The notes: a model not told the origin generated them from the sequence alone. A stretch of 64,000 nucleotides of DNA from CAZOZZ01 sp965247425 (GCA_965247425.1 OZ252023.1:5456001-5520000), one strand, 5' to 3'. Positions 32,279 to 42,355 are shown, numbered from the stretch's first letter. Program-made: numbers and translations.

Positions 32279-32907
32279 CAACCCCTCGGACCCTGAGATG
32301 TGGCTCCCGCCGGGGCTTGCCCTTTCCGACCGGTAATCGCAACGAAAAGGATCCCGCCAATCATCGCGAACAGCGAGAACGTGATCAGGTTCACGAAGAA
32401 CGTCGCCAGAACGGTTACGAAGGAGATCTCAGGCGAGACGAGGCGAAGCAGCAGGTCCCGCATAAAGCCTGTCAATTCCGGGAATTCGTTCAGCAGTTCT
32501 TCAAACTCCGCCCGCTGGGAACCCAGTGCCTCTCGAGCGATCAGTCGAAGGGGTAGCGAGACGATGGTTGCGATGACCGCGCCGAACAACCCGCTGAGCA
32601 CTCCTACAAAGGCGCCGTCCCCGTAACTCACCACCGTTGTGCCTCCGGGGCGCTGCTTGGTCAGCATCCACGCGGCGAGCGCCCCGCCTCCTACAACCCA
32701 CATGCAACAAATACAGTTACCGATGTTCACCATCGGAAGCGAGGAAAGGATGCCCAGGGCAGCCCCGCCGACCAATGCCGGTTGGATGAAATCCGTCGCC
32801 GTGTCTCCATCCTGTACTGGAACTTCCGGTTCGACCGGCGTGCCGCACTGCATACAGTACTGGGCCTGGTCGGCGAGCGTGACGCTGCATTGCTTACACG
32901 TTCTCAA
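32278..32907 (-). CDS. Zinc-ribbon membrane protein
   Basis: 209 residues. An N-terminal zinc ribbon with two CxxC knuckles (CKQC at 4-7, CMQC at 18-21) is followed by an acidic linker and four likely membrane helices, including a CICC-containing segment near 66-69. This resembles DUF4199/YIP1-like zinc-ribbon membrane proteins, but no family can be named with confidence. It overlaps the DUF2085 gene upstream by 14 bases, so they are probably co-translated. Confidence 0.7.
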   Translation of the reverse strand: MRTCKQCSVTLADQAQYCMQCGTPVEPEVPVQDGDTATDFIQPALVGGAALGILSSLPMVNIGNCICCMWVVGGGALAAWMLTKQRPGGTTVVSYGDGAFVGVLSGLFGAVIATIVSLPLRLIAREALGSQRAEFEELLNEFPELTGFMRDLLLRLVSPEISFVTVLATFFVNLITFSLFAMIGGILFVAITGRKGQAPAGATSQGPRG

Positions 32908-33373
32908 AGGAATCCCTCCGGGACATCCGGCCCAGCAGACCGACTAGTTCGCGAACACCCTGGGCGACGAATCCCCCCGCCGATAGCCCCAGCAACAGGC
33001 CCGAGAGAGAGCGTACGACCTCCATGTCGATGACCATGTGTGCAATCACGACCTCGACGCCCGTCAGAGCAACCGCGAATCGTAGAAATCCGGTGCGCGG
33101 TGGCAACTTGAGCGCGAGCGCAACCAGAAAGCCAGCATAGATGGAAGTGCACCGGATACACACGGCAAGGGGCTGTCCAGACAAGAACCAGCTGCGTTCC
33201 GGGTATTGGTGACAGATGGAAGAGAAAAGACCGTAAAGCAACCCTGAATCAAATAACGGAGCGGTGATGATAGTCGCGCACCAGGCGGCCACCGCTACAA
33301 GCAGAACCCTGTCGGAAATCGTGTCTCCGCCCAGCAACACTGGAGTGGCGGGCATCCGGCTTCGTTTTTCCAT
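32894..33373 (-). CDS. DUF2085 membrane protein
   Basis: 159 residues with about four membrane helices. The DUF2085 signature is clear: CHQYPERSWFLSGQ followed by VCIRCTSIYAG, supplying His and Cys residues that could bind a metal or heme. Function unknown in the family. It is divergent from the GWxTD gene and shares an upstream region of 214 bases with it; the zinc-ribbon membrane gene overlaps its 3' end. Confidence 0.85.
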   Translation of the reverse strand: MEKRSRMPATPVLLGGDTISDRVLLVAVAAWCATIITAPLFDSGLLYGLFSSICHQYPERSWFLSGQPLAVCIRCTSIYAGFLVALALKLPPRTGFLRFAVALTGVEVVIAHMVIDMEVVRSLSGLLLGLSAGGFVAQGVRELVGLLGRMSRRDSFENV

Positions 33374-33508
33374 AATCGTTTGTTCGGTCCGCCCGTCTAT
33401 ATTCCGTAGTCTGGCTCACGGACCGCGGCCCGGAGATTCGCTAGTATCGGGCGACGTGGCCCGGAGGTATTTTAGCAGCCGGTGGCGATCCGAAAACTAC
33501 TGAACACC

Positions 33509-33536
33509 TTGACTGTTAGCTTGCTAGTGCTATCAT
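33509..33536 (+). promoter_or_regulatory. Candidate sigma-70 promoter of the GWxTD gene
   Basis: TTGACT, 16-base spacer, TATCAT. CTATCA (33530-33535) and TGATAG (33555-33560) form an inverted repeat just downstream, a possible operator. Confidence 0.55.
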
Positions 33537-33587
33537 AAACTGATTACTAATAGTGATAGGTTTCTATCCGCGCATCTGAGGTGAGTT

Positions 33588-35204
33588 ATGAATCGCAAAG
33601 TCATCGTAGGGGCTGTTGTGTTCGCATTTCTGGCCCTTTCTCTTCCGGGTGAAGCCCAGCGCCGTATGAGCGCCAGCGCACGCGCCGAGCGTGCGAATCG
33701 GGCGTTGGCCCGGTGGCTGGACCAGGATGTTGCCTTCATCATAACGGATGAAGAAAAAGCCGCGTTCAAGGCGTTGCAGACCGACGAAGAACGGGAGCAG
33801 TTCATCGAGCAGTTCTGGCTTCGCCGCGACCCGACGCCCGATACGATAGGGAACGAATACCGCGAAGACCACTACGTGAGAATCGCGTATGCGAACGAGC
33901 GCTTCGCCTCGGGTAAGCCAGGCTGGAAGACAGACCGTGGGAGGATCTATATCATCCATGGAAAGCCCGACGGCACCGAATCCCACCCGTCAGGCGGCAC
34001 CTACGACCGGCCGTTCTATGAGGGTGGAGGTACGACGACGACCTACCCTTTCGAGATCTGGACTTATCGCTACATAGACGGGATCGGTAACGACGTCAAT
34101 TTCGAGTTCGTCGACCCCACGATGACCGGTGAGTACCGATTGTCGCTGAATCCCTTCGACAAGGACGCCCTGGCCAACACACCCACCGGCGGTCTGACGC
34201 TGGAAGAAGAAATGTCGGACGACCCGGCCGAGGCCAAGGCGAATCGCGGCCTCAATCAGATGTCCGGGGGGTTGCAAAGATTCAGCCAGTTTGAGCGACT
34301 CGATCTTTATGCGAAGGCCTTCAAGCCGCCGGAGATCAAGTTCAAGGATCTTGAAACGATCGTCACGACCAACATTTCATACAATCTGCTGCCGTTTGAA
34401 GTCCGTACCGATTTCGTTCGGGTAACCGAGGAAAGTGTGCTGGCTCCGGTGACATTGCAGATCCAGAATGAAGACATCGCTTTTCAGCAGGAACAGGGCA
34501 TTCATCGATCTCTGATCAATGTGTTCGGTCGTGTGACCGGAATTAACGGCCGCGTTGCAACCACGTTTGAAGACACGATCCGGTTGGATATTCCCGACGC
34601 ACTGTTTGCCGAGTTTCTGACCAGGTATTCGGTGTGGCAGAAAATCATCCCGTTGCGTCCCGGTCTGTACAAGATCGATCTCGTATTGAAAGACCTTCAC
34701 AGCGACAATGTGGGTACTATCAATCAGCGGCTGGCGGTTCCCCGTTTTCCGGAGGAGCAGTTGGCTGCCAGCTCCCTGATCCTGGCCGACCTCATCGAGC
34801 CTCTGCCTCCGAGGCAGGTTGGATCCGGGGCGTTCGTGTTGGGAAGTTCGAAGGTGAGGCCCAGCGTCAAGCAGAACTTCAGGCAGGACCGCGATCTGAA
34901 CTACTGGATCCAGATCTACAATCTGCAGATTGACGAAAACCTTTTGAAGCCGTCCGCAACAGTTGAGACCTTGATCACACGAGACGGCCAGGAAGTTCAG
35001 AAACTCGTAGAAAGCACCGACGAGCTTTCGGGCGCCGCGCAACAGATGACGATCAAGAAAAGTCTCGCTCTGGCCGACTTCGAGCCGGGCGAGTATTCGA
35101 TCCGGGTCCGAATCACCGACAACCTGTCGGGAGAGATCATTACCCAGACCAGCAAGTTCGTCGTTCAGGAGTCCGCGGACGCGACCGACGGTAGTCGTCG
35201 GTAG
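33588..35204 (+). CDS. GWxTD-domain secreted protein
   Basis: 538 residues with a signal peptide (cleavage after about residue 23, GEA-QRR). GWKTD at 112-116, followed by RGRIYIIHG, defines the GWxTD domain, which is common in Acidobacteriota and Bacteroidota and of unknown function. The C-terminal half (about 340-530) has beta-rich repeats including ADLIEPLPP, resembling the VWA-like or beta-sandwich tails of such proteins. The next gene begins nine bases after its stop, so both probably belong to one operon for envelope proteins. Confidence 0.85.
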   Translation: MNRKVIVGAVVFAFLALSLPGEAQRRMSASARAERANRALARWLDQDVAFIITDEEKAAFKALQTDEEREQFIEQFWLRRDPTPDTIGNEYREDHYVRIAYANERFASGKPGWKTDRGRIYIIHGKPDGTESHPSGGTYDRPFYEGGGTTTTYPFEIWTYRYIDGIGNDVNFEFVDPTMTGEYRLSLNPFDKDALANTPTGGLTLEEEMSDDPAEAKANRGLNQMSGGLQRFSQFERLDLYAKAFKPPEIKFKDLETIVTTNISYNLLPFEVRTDFVRVTEESVLAPVTLQIQNEDIAFQQEQGIHRSLINVFGRVTGINGRVATTFEDTIRLDIPDALFAEFLTRYSVWQKIIPLRPGLYKIDLVLKDLHSDNVGTINQRLAVPRFPEEQLAASSLILADLIEPLPPRQVGSGAFVLGSSKVRPSVKQNFRQDRDLNYWIQIYNLQIDENLLKPSATVETLITRDGQEVQKLVESTDELSGAAQQMTIKKSLALADFEPGEYSIRVRITDNLSGEIITQTSKFVVQESADATDGSRR

Positions 35205-35213
35205 AGACGCTCT

Positions 35214-36860
35214 ATGCGCTTAGCCGTACCATCCGTTTCACGGGCACTGGGGACACTTGCGTCGTTCTGTGTTTGTGGCATGCTTTACCTGGGTACTGCG
35301 ACCGCGTCGGATGGGCTGGCGAGCGTTCGTGGTCGAGTTCAGGACAGCGCGGGTGCGCCCCTGATCGGTGCCCTGATCGCCGTCCAGGATAACGATGCGC
35401 TTTTCCGAGAGCGACTGGTTTTCAGTGATCGGTCCGGGGTTTTCTCGATCCCCAACCTGCTTGCCGGCAACTATTCCCTCAAGGTCACCAAGCCTCGCTT
35501 TCTTCCTGTCGTGGCAGCCGGTATAAATCTCACCGAGGGCACCAATGCGGTCCTGACGATCAGCCTGCAGACCGCGATGGAAATCATTCGTCGAGGTATT
35601 CGCCGGGGCAGCCTGGAAGAAATGAAATGGGTGTTGCGGAGCGCTGCATCCACTCGCCCGATTCTCCGCATGGTCGAGGATGACACAGACGAAGTCGATG
35701 TGGCGACCACTCTGGTGGCTGCTGAAACGTCCGGCTATCTCCAACTTTACTCCAGGTCGATCGACACTCCGGACGGACCCACCGATTCCGTTGGTTCCCA
35801 ATTCGCCTTCAGCCTCCCCCTCGCCGTCGGGTCCCAGGTCACGTTTTCGGGCCAGTACACCGAATCGGCGGGACAGCCACGAGGGTTTGGAGCCACGTAT
35901 CAGTTTTCACCCGGCTCCCACCACAAATCGTCGCTGGCCGTCAAGATGCGCCAGGGAGCTTCTTTTAACGCTGGTGCGAACGGTTCGGAATCTCGTGAGA
36001 TCAAGGTGCAGTACGGCGAGCAGTTGCAGTGGTCCGATCACCTCGTGTTCTCGTATGGGGCGGCCATCGGTCGAGCCGACGGTATTACCAGCCACAACTA
36101 CCTAAGGCCGGAGTTTGGTGCCGCATGGGTACCTGAGGCCCGGACAACGCTCAAGGCATCCTATTCGCGCCGCGCGCCGGCGGACACGGACGATCCCATT
36201 CGGGGGCGGGAATATTTCGATCGGACTGTCTACATCCCTCCCGAGTTGGAGCGTTATTCACACACCGAAATAGGTGCCACCCACGTTTTGTCCGAGTTTC
36301 TCCTGGTTTCGGCCGCCGCATTCCGGGACGAACTGGGGACTCAGGCGTTTCTCGTGGATGCCGATAACGGTCGTCGGGCGATCATGATTTTCGACGGAAA
36401 GGGAGCGACGACTACCGGAGTGCGAGTGCACGCGGACCGGTCGTTCAGAGGGTTCGAAGCAGGCGTGGGCTATACCTATGCCAGCGCGATTGGCTTCGAC
36501 CCGAACGTAATTTCTCCCGATGAACTGCGCCGCGAGGCTGAACGCCAGAACTTCCACGTGGTCACCGCCCGGGTCACAACCGACATAGACCTGACTCAAA
36601 CCGCAGTGACGGCGGTCTACCGCTGGAACTCCGGCTTTTCACTAGCCGCGATCGACCCCTACCAGAGCTTTGTTGAATATAACGATCCAACCCTGAGCAT
36701 CACGATCGCGCAGGATCTGCCAAACTGGAAAATCTTCCCGGGGAAACTCCAGGCTGTCGTCGATGCCCGGAACCTGTTTGAGCCCTCCTTCGGTTCCCGC
36801 CGGACTATCCATGCCCAGTACCCCAGGCTGTTTAAGGGTGGCATACACATCAAGTTCTGA
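35214..36860 (+). CDS. Carboxypeptidase-regulatory-like domain fused to an outer-membrane beta-barrel
   Basis: 548 residues. Signal peptide (~1-31), then a carboxypeptidase-regulatory-like (CnaB-type) domain (about 38-120: VRGRVQDSAGAPLIGALIAV ... GVFSIPNLLAGNYSLKV). The remainder has alternating amphipathic strands and ends in KGGIHIKF, with the terminal Phe typical of outer-membrane barrels. It resembles a shortened TonB-dependent receptor but lacks an obvious plug. Nine bases downstream of the GWxTD gene. Confidence 0.75.
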   Translation: MRLAVPSVSRALGTLASFCVCGMLYLGTATASDGLASVRGRVQDSAGAPLIGALIAVQDNDALFRERLVFSDRSGVFSIPNLLAGNYSLKVTKPRFLPVVAAGINLTEGTNAVLTISLQTAMEIIRRGIRRGSLEEMKWVLRSAASTRPILRMVEDDTDEVDVATTLVAAETSGYLQLYSRSIDTPDGPTDSVGSQFAFSLPLAVGSQVTFSGQYTESAGQPRGFGATYQFSPGSHHKSSLAVKMRQGASFNAGANGSESREIKVQYGEQLQWSDHLVFSYGAAIGRADGITSHNYLRPEFGAAWVPEARTTLKASYSRRAPADTDDPIRGREYFDRTVYIPPELERYSHTEIGATHVLSEFLLVSAAAFRDELGTQAFLVDADNGRRAIMIFDGKGATTTGVRVHADRSFRGFEAGVGYTYASAIGFDPNVISPDELRREAERQNFHVVTARVTTDIDLTQTAVTAVYRWNSGFSLAAIDPYQSFVEYNDPTLSITIAQDLPNWKIFPGKLQAVVDARNLFEPSFGSRRTIHAQYPRLFKGGIHIKF

Positions 36861-37012
36861 GCCCTCCAGGAATACGGTTTTTTGTATTCGCTCTTCCAAA
36901 AATGGTATTTTAGAGTCTCCGCTGAGTTAAGTGTATGTAAATGCAGGGGTTTGTTTGGAGGTCAGATTGCAGCGATCTTTAAGGATACCTGTATCCCAAA
37001 GACTCTGATGAC

Positions 37013-39763
37013 ATGACGAGAAAAATCCTGTCGTTCCGCATTATCGCAACATTCATCTTCACTCTGGGAATGATCATCCTGGGTGGGTTGAACGTCCAGC
37101 AGAAGCGACTCTGGGTCGCTCCTGATGACGGTGTGTTGTGGATCGAGAGCCAGGTCGACGGTCATGGTGGCGTCCAGGCGTCCCTGGTAGCCGGAGGTGG
37201 GCCGGGCGAGCGCGCGGGCATACGCCGCGGCGACACCCTGGTGGCGATCGACGACCTGGAGATCGAGAACGAACGGCACGTGACGCGGGTTCTCTACGAA
37301 CTCGGTGAGTGGACGAGAGTGACCTATCACATTGAGCGTGAGGGAGCTCCGATCGAGTTGACTCTTGTGGTGGCGCCACAGCCAGAGCGGGTTCAGAGCC
37401 AGTTGACGTACCTCGAGATTATCGGAATCCTGCACCTGCTGGTGGGGATCTTTGTCATCACGAACCGCTGGCGTGCCCCCCACGCCCTCCACTTCTATTT
37501 CGTATGTCTGATCTCGTTCGTTCTTTACGTCTTTCGCTTCACGGGCAAGTTTAACGACTTCGACTGGACCATCTTCTGGTCGGACCTTGCCGCATATGTC
37601 TTCCTGCCCCCACTATTTGTCCATTTTTGTCTGGAATTTCCGGTTAAGCATCGCTGGATCCAGAAGTCCCGATTCCTGGTCCCGTTGATATATCTTCCGG
37701 GTAGTCTCCTGATGATGACGTGGATCTCGTATGTGACGGGCATCCTCGCCTTCTATCCATCCCCGCTCGCGTTGCGGAGTCTTCTCGACAGCATCAACGA
37801 CTTTCACTTCGGACTGTTGTTTGTACTCAGCGCTGCGATCCTGACCCACACGTATCGAACCGTTCAAGAGCGTGAGTTGCGGCAACAGTTGAAGTGGGTG
37901 ACGCGCGGTACGGCCGTTGCGGTGATTCCGTACTTTCTGTTTCAGTCTCTGCCCCGCCTGTTTGGCGCCGTTCCGCTCGAATATGCCGATCTTGCGGTGT
38001 TACCGTTTGCTCTGATACCGATTTCGTTCGGTTACGCAATCCATCGATACCGTTTGATGGACGTGGACATCCTGTTCAAGCGTGGGATGGCTTACACCCT
38101 GGCGACCGCGACCGTGGTGGGTCTTTACATTACGATCGTCGTGCTGGTCGGGGCTCTGTTCGGCGATCTGCCGCAACTCGGTGTTGTTGCCAATATCGTG
38201 GCGACGATCGTCGCCGCCCTGCTCCTGGCCCCGATCAAGGATCACATACAGGTCTGGCTGGACAAGTTCTTCTACAAAGATCGGTACAATCTCCGGCTCA
38301 CGGTCACCGATTTCGGCAGGAACCTGGGCTCCGAGGTGGATCTTGGGACAGTGCTGGATCGCATCGTGGACCGTTTGTCCGGCTCGCTGTTCGTGGACCG
38401 GATGGCTGTCCTTCTCGAAGATCCGGAGGAACCCGATCATTTTGTTCTGGCTCGGGCTCACGGCCTGGAGATGCCGGCAGGGACAAGCTACCCATTTCTG
38501 AAGAAGGATCTGGATCAGCCCTACATCTTCTTCGAGGACGAGGAAAATGGGCTGAATTACTTCATCCCGTGCCGTGCAAAGGACCGTGTGATTGCCTATC
38601 TGGGTCTAGGCCGGACCGAGAACGGCGACTATCTGACCAGTGAGGACATCGATCTGCTCGAGGGAGTTTCCGACTACGTCGGCATCGCCGTCGAGAACGC
38701 GACATTATACGAATCACTGGAGGACAAGGCCACCCAGTATGAAATCCTGAAAGACTTCAACGAGAACATCATCGAGTCGATCAGCGTTGGCGTGATGGTG
38801 GAGATCGGGGAGCGAATCGTTGGCTGGAACCGGGCGCTTGAAAAGCTGACGGGTAAGAATCAGGCAGAGATGATAGGCAAGGCGACCGCGGACGTCATTC
38901 CCGAGCAGTCGCTGGACCGCCTGCGAGACGAACGGAATCTTTACAAACATCGTTGGGGCGATCTCGTGGTCAACTTCTCCGTCACGCCGCTTCTGGATAA
39001 AGAGAACCGCACGACGGGTCGGTTGATAATTGTTGACGACATTACAGAACGAGTTCGACTCGAGGATCAACTGGTCGAGAACGACAAACTGACCTCAGTC
39101 GGACTTTTGGCTGCCGGTGTGGCCCACGAGGTCAATACCCCCCTGGCGGTCATTTCCAGTTATTCGCAACTACTGCGTAAACAGATCGGCTCCGATGACG
39201 AGCGGATCAAGCTGATGGATAAGATCATCAATCAAACGTTCCGTGCCTCTGAAATCGTTAATAATCTGCTGAGTTTTTCGCGGACCAACGCGACCGAGTT
39301 TGTGGAGCTCGACGTGCATCAGGTCATCGCCGAAACGGTCTCTTTGCTCGACCATCAATTGAAAAGCGCCGCGATCCGGATTGAACGAGAGTTTGCCGCC
39401 GACGCCCCGATGGCTTTCGGCAATGCCGGTAAGCTGCAGCAGGTTTTCCTGAACTTGATTCTAAATTCCAAGGACGCCATGCCCAACGGAGGAATACTGC
39501 GAATCCGTACCGACACGAGCGAGGCGAAACTTCGGCTTTGGATTGAGGACACGGGAGTCGGTATCAATGACGCCGACATCAAGAAGATTTACGACCCATT
39601 TTTCACGACGAAAGAGGTCGGCAAAGGTACCGGATTGGGTCTTTCCGTTACGTACGGGATAGTCCAGGAGCACGGAGGCGACATCTCCGTCGAAAGCCAA
39701 CCTGGTCAGGGAACCTCGTTCCGATTGGAATTACCGCTCGCAAGGAAGCCTGCAAATGTCTAA
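37013..39763 (+). CDS. PDZ/7-helix/GAF/PAS sensor histidine kinase
   Basis: 916 residues. First helix (~10-25), periplasmic PDZ-like domain (~35-120; GGGPGERAGIRRGDTLVAID), a run of seven to eight helices (~130-420), GAF (~445-585), PAS (~600-690), HisKA (H-box LAAGVAHEVNTPL) and HATPase_c (N-box LNLILNSKDAMP, DTGVGI, FFTTK, GTGLGLS), all catalytic motifs intact. It autophosphorylates on His and most likely donates phosphate to the NtrC-type regulator whose gene overlaps its end by eight bases. The PDZ sensor suggests detection of misfolded or C-terminal peptides in the periplasm (inference). Confidence 0.92.
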   Translation: MTRKILSFRIIATFIFTLGMIILGGLNVQQKRLWVAPDDGVLWIESQVDGHGGVQASLVAGGGPGERAGIRRGDTLVAIDDLEIENERHVTRVLYELGEWTRVTYHIEREGAPIELTLVVAPQPERVQSQLTYLEIIGILHLLVGIFVITNRWRAPHALHFYFVCLISFVLYVFRFTGKFNDFDWTIFWSDLAAYVFLPPLFVHFCLEFPVKHRWIQKSRFLVPLIYLPGSLLMMTWISYVTGILAFYPSPLALRSLLDSINDFHFGLLFVLSAAILTHTYRTVQERELRQQLKWVTRGTAVAVIPYFLFQSLPRLFGAVPLEYADLAVLPFALIPISFGYAIHRYRLMDVDILFKRGMAYTLATATVVGLYITIVVLVGALFGDLPQLGVVANIVATIVAALLLAPIKDHIQVWLDKFFYKDRYNLRLTVTDFGRNLGSEVDLGTVLDRIVDRLSGSLFVDRMAVLLEDPEEPDHFVLARAHGLEMPAGTSYPFLKKDLDQPYIFFEDEENGLNYFIPCRAKDRVIAYLGLGRTENGDYLTSEDIDLLEGVSDYVGIAVENATLYESLEDKATQYEILKDFNENIIESISVGVMVEIGERIVGWNRALEKLTGKNQAEMIGKATADVIPEQSLDRLRDERNLYKHRWGDLVVNFSVTPLLDKENRTTGRLIIVDDITERVRLEDQLVENDKLTSVGLLAAGVAHEVNTPLAVISSYSQLLRKQIGSDDERIKLMDKIINQTFRASEIVNNLLSFSRTNATEFVELDVHQVIAETVSLLDHQLKSAAIRIEREFAADAPMAFGNAGKLQQVFLNLILNSKDAMPNGGILRIRTDTSEAKLRLWIEDTGVGINDADIKKIYDPFFTTKEVGKGTGLGLSVTYGIVQEHGGDISVESQPGQGTSFRLELPLARKPANV

Positions 39764-41177
39764 AGGGAAAGCAAGAGTCTTGATAGTCGACGACGAAAAG
39801 GAGATCCGGGACAGTCTCGAAATGCTCCTGAACTCGGAAGGGTTGGCCGTCGACACGGCGACCTCGGGCGAAGAGGGGATCGATGCGATCCAGGCCAACC
39901 TGTATGACGTCGTGTTGTTGGATGTGATGCTGCCAGGACGTTCCGGACTGGAAATTCAGAAAGAGCTCAAGAGCGTCGACCCGACACTGCCTGTTGTCAT
40001 CCTTACGGCCATGGCTGCCCTGGAAACAGCCGTCGAGGCCATTCGAGCCGGCGCCCACGACTACGTCACCAAGCCGTGGAACAACGAAAAGCTGATCGCC
40101 ATCATCAGGAATGCTATCAAACAGCGAAAGCTATACAGCGAGAACCTGCAACTGAGGCGAGCGCTCAAAGAGCGTTTCGGTTACAGCAACATCATCGGCA
40201 AGAGCGACAGGATGTTGGGTCTGCTCGACCTTGTGACCCAGGTTGCCGCCAGTCGGAGCACCGTCCTGATTCAAGGAGAGAGCGGAACGGGAAAAGAGCT
40301 GGTCGCGAAGGCCATTCACTTGAAGAGTCCGCGATCCGACAAGCCGTTCGTTCCGGTCAACAGCGGAAGCATGCCGGTCGATCTCCTGGAGAGCACGTTG
40401 TTCGGCCACGTTCGCGGGGCATTCACCAGCGCCGTTGCAACCAAGAAGGGTCTGTTCGAAATCGCCGACCAGGGGACGATATTTTTTGATGAAATCGGAA
40501 CCATAGGTCCGGAGACTCAGGCCAAATTGCTGCGCGTGATCCAGGAACGTGAGTTCATGCGCCTGGGAGGCGTCGATACCATCAAGGTGGACGTCCGTAT
40601 CATCGCCGCAACGAATGTGGACCTGAAGAAACTGGTCGATGAAGGCAGGTTTCGTGACGATCTTTACTACCGCCTGAACGTTATTACTCTGGAAGTTCCG
40701 CAGCTTCGGGACCGTCGCGAAGACATCCCGCTTCTCCTCGAGTTCTTTGTCCGGAAGTACTGCGAAGAAAACGACAAGCCAATCTATCGTTTCAGTTCCG
40801 AAGCGATGAAGATCATGATGGACTATCCCTGGCCGGGTAACGTACGGGAACTGGAGAACGTCGTCGAACGTGCCGTCGTCCTTTCCCGTTCCGACTTGGT
40901 CGGGCGCGACCTGTTGCCCGAGACGGTTACAAATCCGTCTCCACGATTCGCGACGTTGACATCGCTCGAAATGGACAGGGAGAGTTCGTTGTTCGACATC
41001 CTGGACGCCTTCGAACGCCGGGTTATTCTCGAGCGACTCGAACAAACTGGATGGAGCCAGACCGAAGCGGCCGACACCTTTCACATTCCGTTGTCGACTC
41101 TAAACCAAAAGATCAAGCGCCACGGAATCAATAGCAAGAAGAGACGTGAGCGGGCGATAGTATCGTCGAGTAAGTAG
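39756..41177 (+). CDS. NtrC-family sigma-54 response regulator
   Basis: 473 residues. Receiver domain with phospho-acceptor D56 (VLLDVMLPG) and acidic D12-D13, sigma-54 AAA+ domain (Walker A GESGTGKE, Walker B GTIFFDEI), and a C-terminal Fis-type helix-turn-helix (WSQTEAADTFHIPLSTLNQKIKR). The sigma-54 contact loop reads GAFTSA, with Ser for the second Gly of GAFTGA, a variant seen in some activators. It overlaps the sensor kinase gene by eight bases and is its probable partner. Target promoters are not identified in the window. Confidence 0.94.
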   Translation: MSKGKARVLIVDDEKEIRDSLEMLLNSEGLAVDTATSGEEGIDAIQANLYDVVLLDVMLPGRSGLEIQKELKSVDPTLPVVILTAMAALETAVEAIRAGAHDYVTKPWNNEKLIAIIRNAIKQRKLYSENLQLRRALKERFGYSNIIGKSDRMLGLLDLVTQVAASRSTVLIQGESGTGKELVAKAIHLKSPRSDKPFVPVNSGSMPVDLLESTLFGHVRGAFTSAVATKKGLFEIADQGTIFFDEIGTIGPETQAKLLRVIQEREFMRLGGVDTIKVDVRIIAATNVDLKKLVDEGRFRDDLYYRLNVITLEVPQLRDRREDIPLLLEFFVRKYCEENDKPIYRFSSEAMKIMMDYPWPGNVRELENVVERAVVLSRSDLVGRDLLPETVTNPSPRFATLTSLEMDRESSLFDILDAFERRVILERLEQTGWSQTEAADTFHIPLSTLNQKIKRHGINSKKRRERAIVSSSK

Positions 41178-41255
41178 GAAGGCGCCGTTCCGCGGCTCTG
41201 CTTCTGTCGTTCTCATCGTCGCTTCCAACCTGGTTGTTTCCGACGATGTGCTGCT

Positions 41256-42305
41256 ATGCTTCCGAGCGGGGTCCGCCCTGCCACGGAGCATTCAGAAGTG
41301 TCGAACTACGGAATCATCGATGACATTCGCAAACGTGCCGCCAAGGAGCGCAGGCGCATCGTTTTCTCGGAATCGTACGATCCTCGGATTCTCCAGGCGG
41401 CGGACATCATATCGAGGGAAGCGATTGCCAGCCCTGTGCTGGTGGGCAATCCGAAGAAAGTCCAGGCGAGCGCCCGCTCGATAGGTTTGTCGCTGTCCGC
41501 GATCGAGGTTCTCGAAACCGACCCTGCCGCGACAGCGCGTTACGCGGCCCAGCAGCTCGAGATCTGGCGATCTCAAGGGACCACCGTCATTGAAGCCTTG
41601 GGCCGGCTGGAAGATCCGGTTTATTTCGCGGCTGCGATGGTTCGTGCAGGCGACGCCGACGGACTCGTAGGAAGTGGCCCGTACCCGGCCTTCAAACGCG
41701 CCGCCATCCTTTCGGTCGGTCTCGAACCTGGGTCGTTGACCGTTACCCGATACTTTCTGATGGCGTTGCCGTCCCATCGACATGGTCACCGAGATGCGGT
41801 GGTGTTCGCCGACAGCGGAGACGCCGCGACACCCTCGGGAGCCCAACTGGCCGCCATCGCCCTGGCCGCTGCAGCCAACGCCCGGCGGTTGCTCAAGTGT
41901 GAGCCGCGAGTGGCCTTCCTCTCTTTTTCACCTGTTGCTTCTCTGGACTTCAAGAACCGTTTCAAGAGTGCGGAATCTGAGCTTCACGATCGTGTCATGC
42001 AGGCTTCGAAGACTCTTCGGGTGCGTGGATCCGGATTGATCGTAGATGAAAAGCTCCAAACGAATGTCGCCTTTACCGAGGATGGGACAACGGGAACACC
42101 GACCTCTTGCGGGGCAAACACTTTGGTTTTCCCGGACACCGAACCGGGAAACCTAGGACACAGACTCGCACAGCGTATCGAAGGCGCCCGGGTCCTCGGG
42201 CCGATTTTCCAGGGTCTCGCCCGGCCGGCCAATCACCTCCCATCCCGTTATTCGGTTGAGGACGTCGTCGATCTCACCGCCATAACAGCGATCGAAGCTC
42301 AATAA
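41256..42305 (+). CDS. Phosphate acetyl/butyryltransferase-family enzyme
   Basis: 349 residues from ATG 41256; GTG at 41298 is an equally plausible start closer to the family N-terminus. PTA/PTB family blocks are visible: RIVFSESYDPRIL, GDADGLVGSG, C-terminal LVFPDTEPGNLGHRLAQRI, LGPIFQGLARPANHLP and the SVEDVVDLTAITA end. The family interconverts acyl-CoA and acyl phosphate. The central region (LPSHRHGHRDAVVFAD) departs from classical Pta, so acyl specificity is uncertain. No acetate kinase gene is adjacent. Confidence 0.8.
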   Translation: MLPSGVRPATEHSEVSNYGIIDDIRKRAAKERRRIVFSESYDPRILQAADIISREAIASPVLVGNPKKVQASARSIGLSLSAIEVLETDPAATARYAAQQLEIWRSQGTTVIEALGRLEDPVYFAAAMVRAGDADGLVGSGPYPAFKRAAILSVGLEPGSLTVTRYFLMALPSHRHGHRDAVVFADSGDAATPSGAQLAAIALAAAANARRLLKCEPRVAFLSFSPVASLDFKNRFKSAESELHDRVMQASKTLRVRGSGLIVDEKLQTNVAFTEDGTTGTPTSCGANTLVFPDTEPGNLGHRLAQRIEGARVLGPIFQGLARPANHLPSRYSVEDVVDLTAITAIEAQ

Positions 42306-42309
42306 CAGC

Positions 42310-42334
42310 AAAAGCCCCCTATCAGGGGGCTTTT
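42310..42334. terminator. Bidirectional intrinsic terminator
   Basis: AAAAGCCCCC / GGGGGCTTTT with a short TATCA loop, between the convergent phosphotransacetylase-like and rpsU genes. It works in both directions. Confidence 0.93.
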
Positions 42335-42355
42335 GAGAATCTGCAGAACCAGAAC

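Noticed and set aside
40131..41084. 317-codon minus-strand ORF opposite the NtrC-type gene
   Set aside because: Shadow of a gene with complete catalytic motifs on the + strand.
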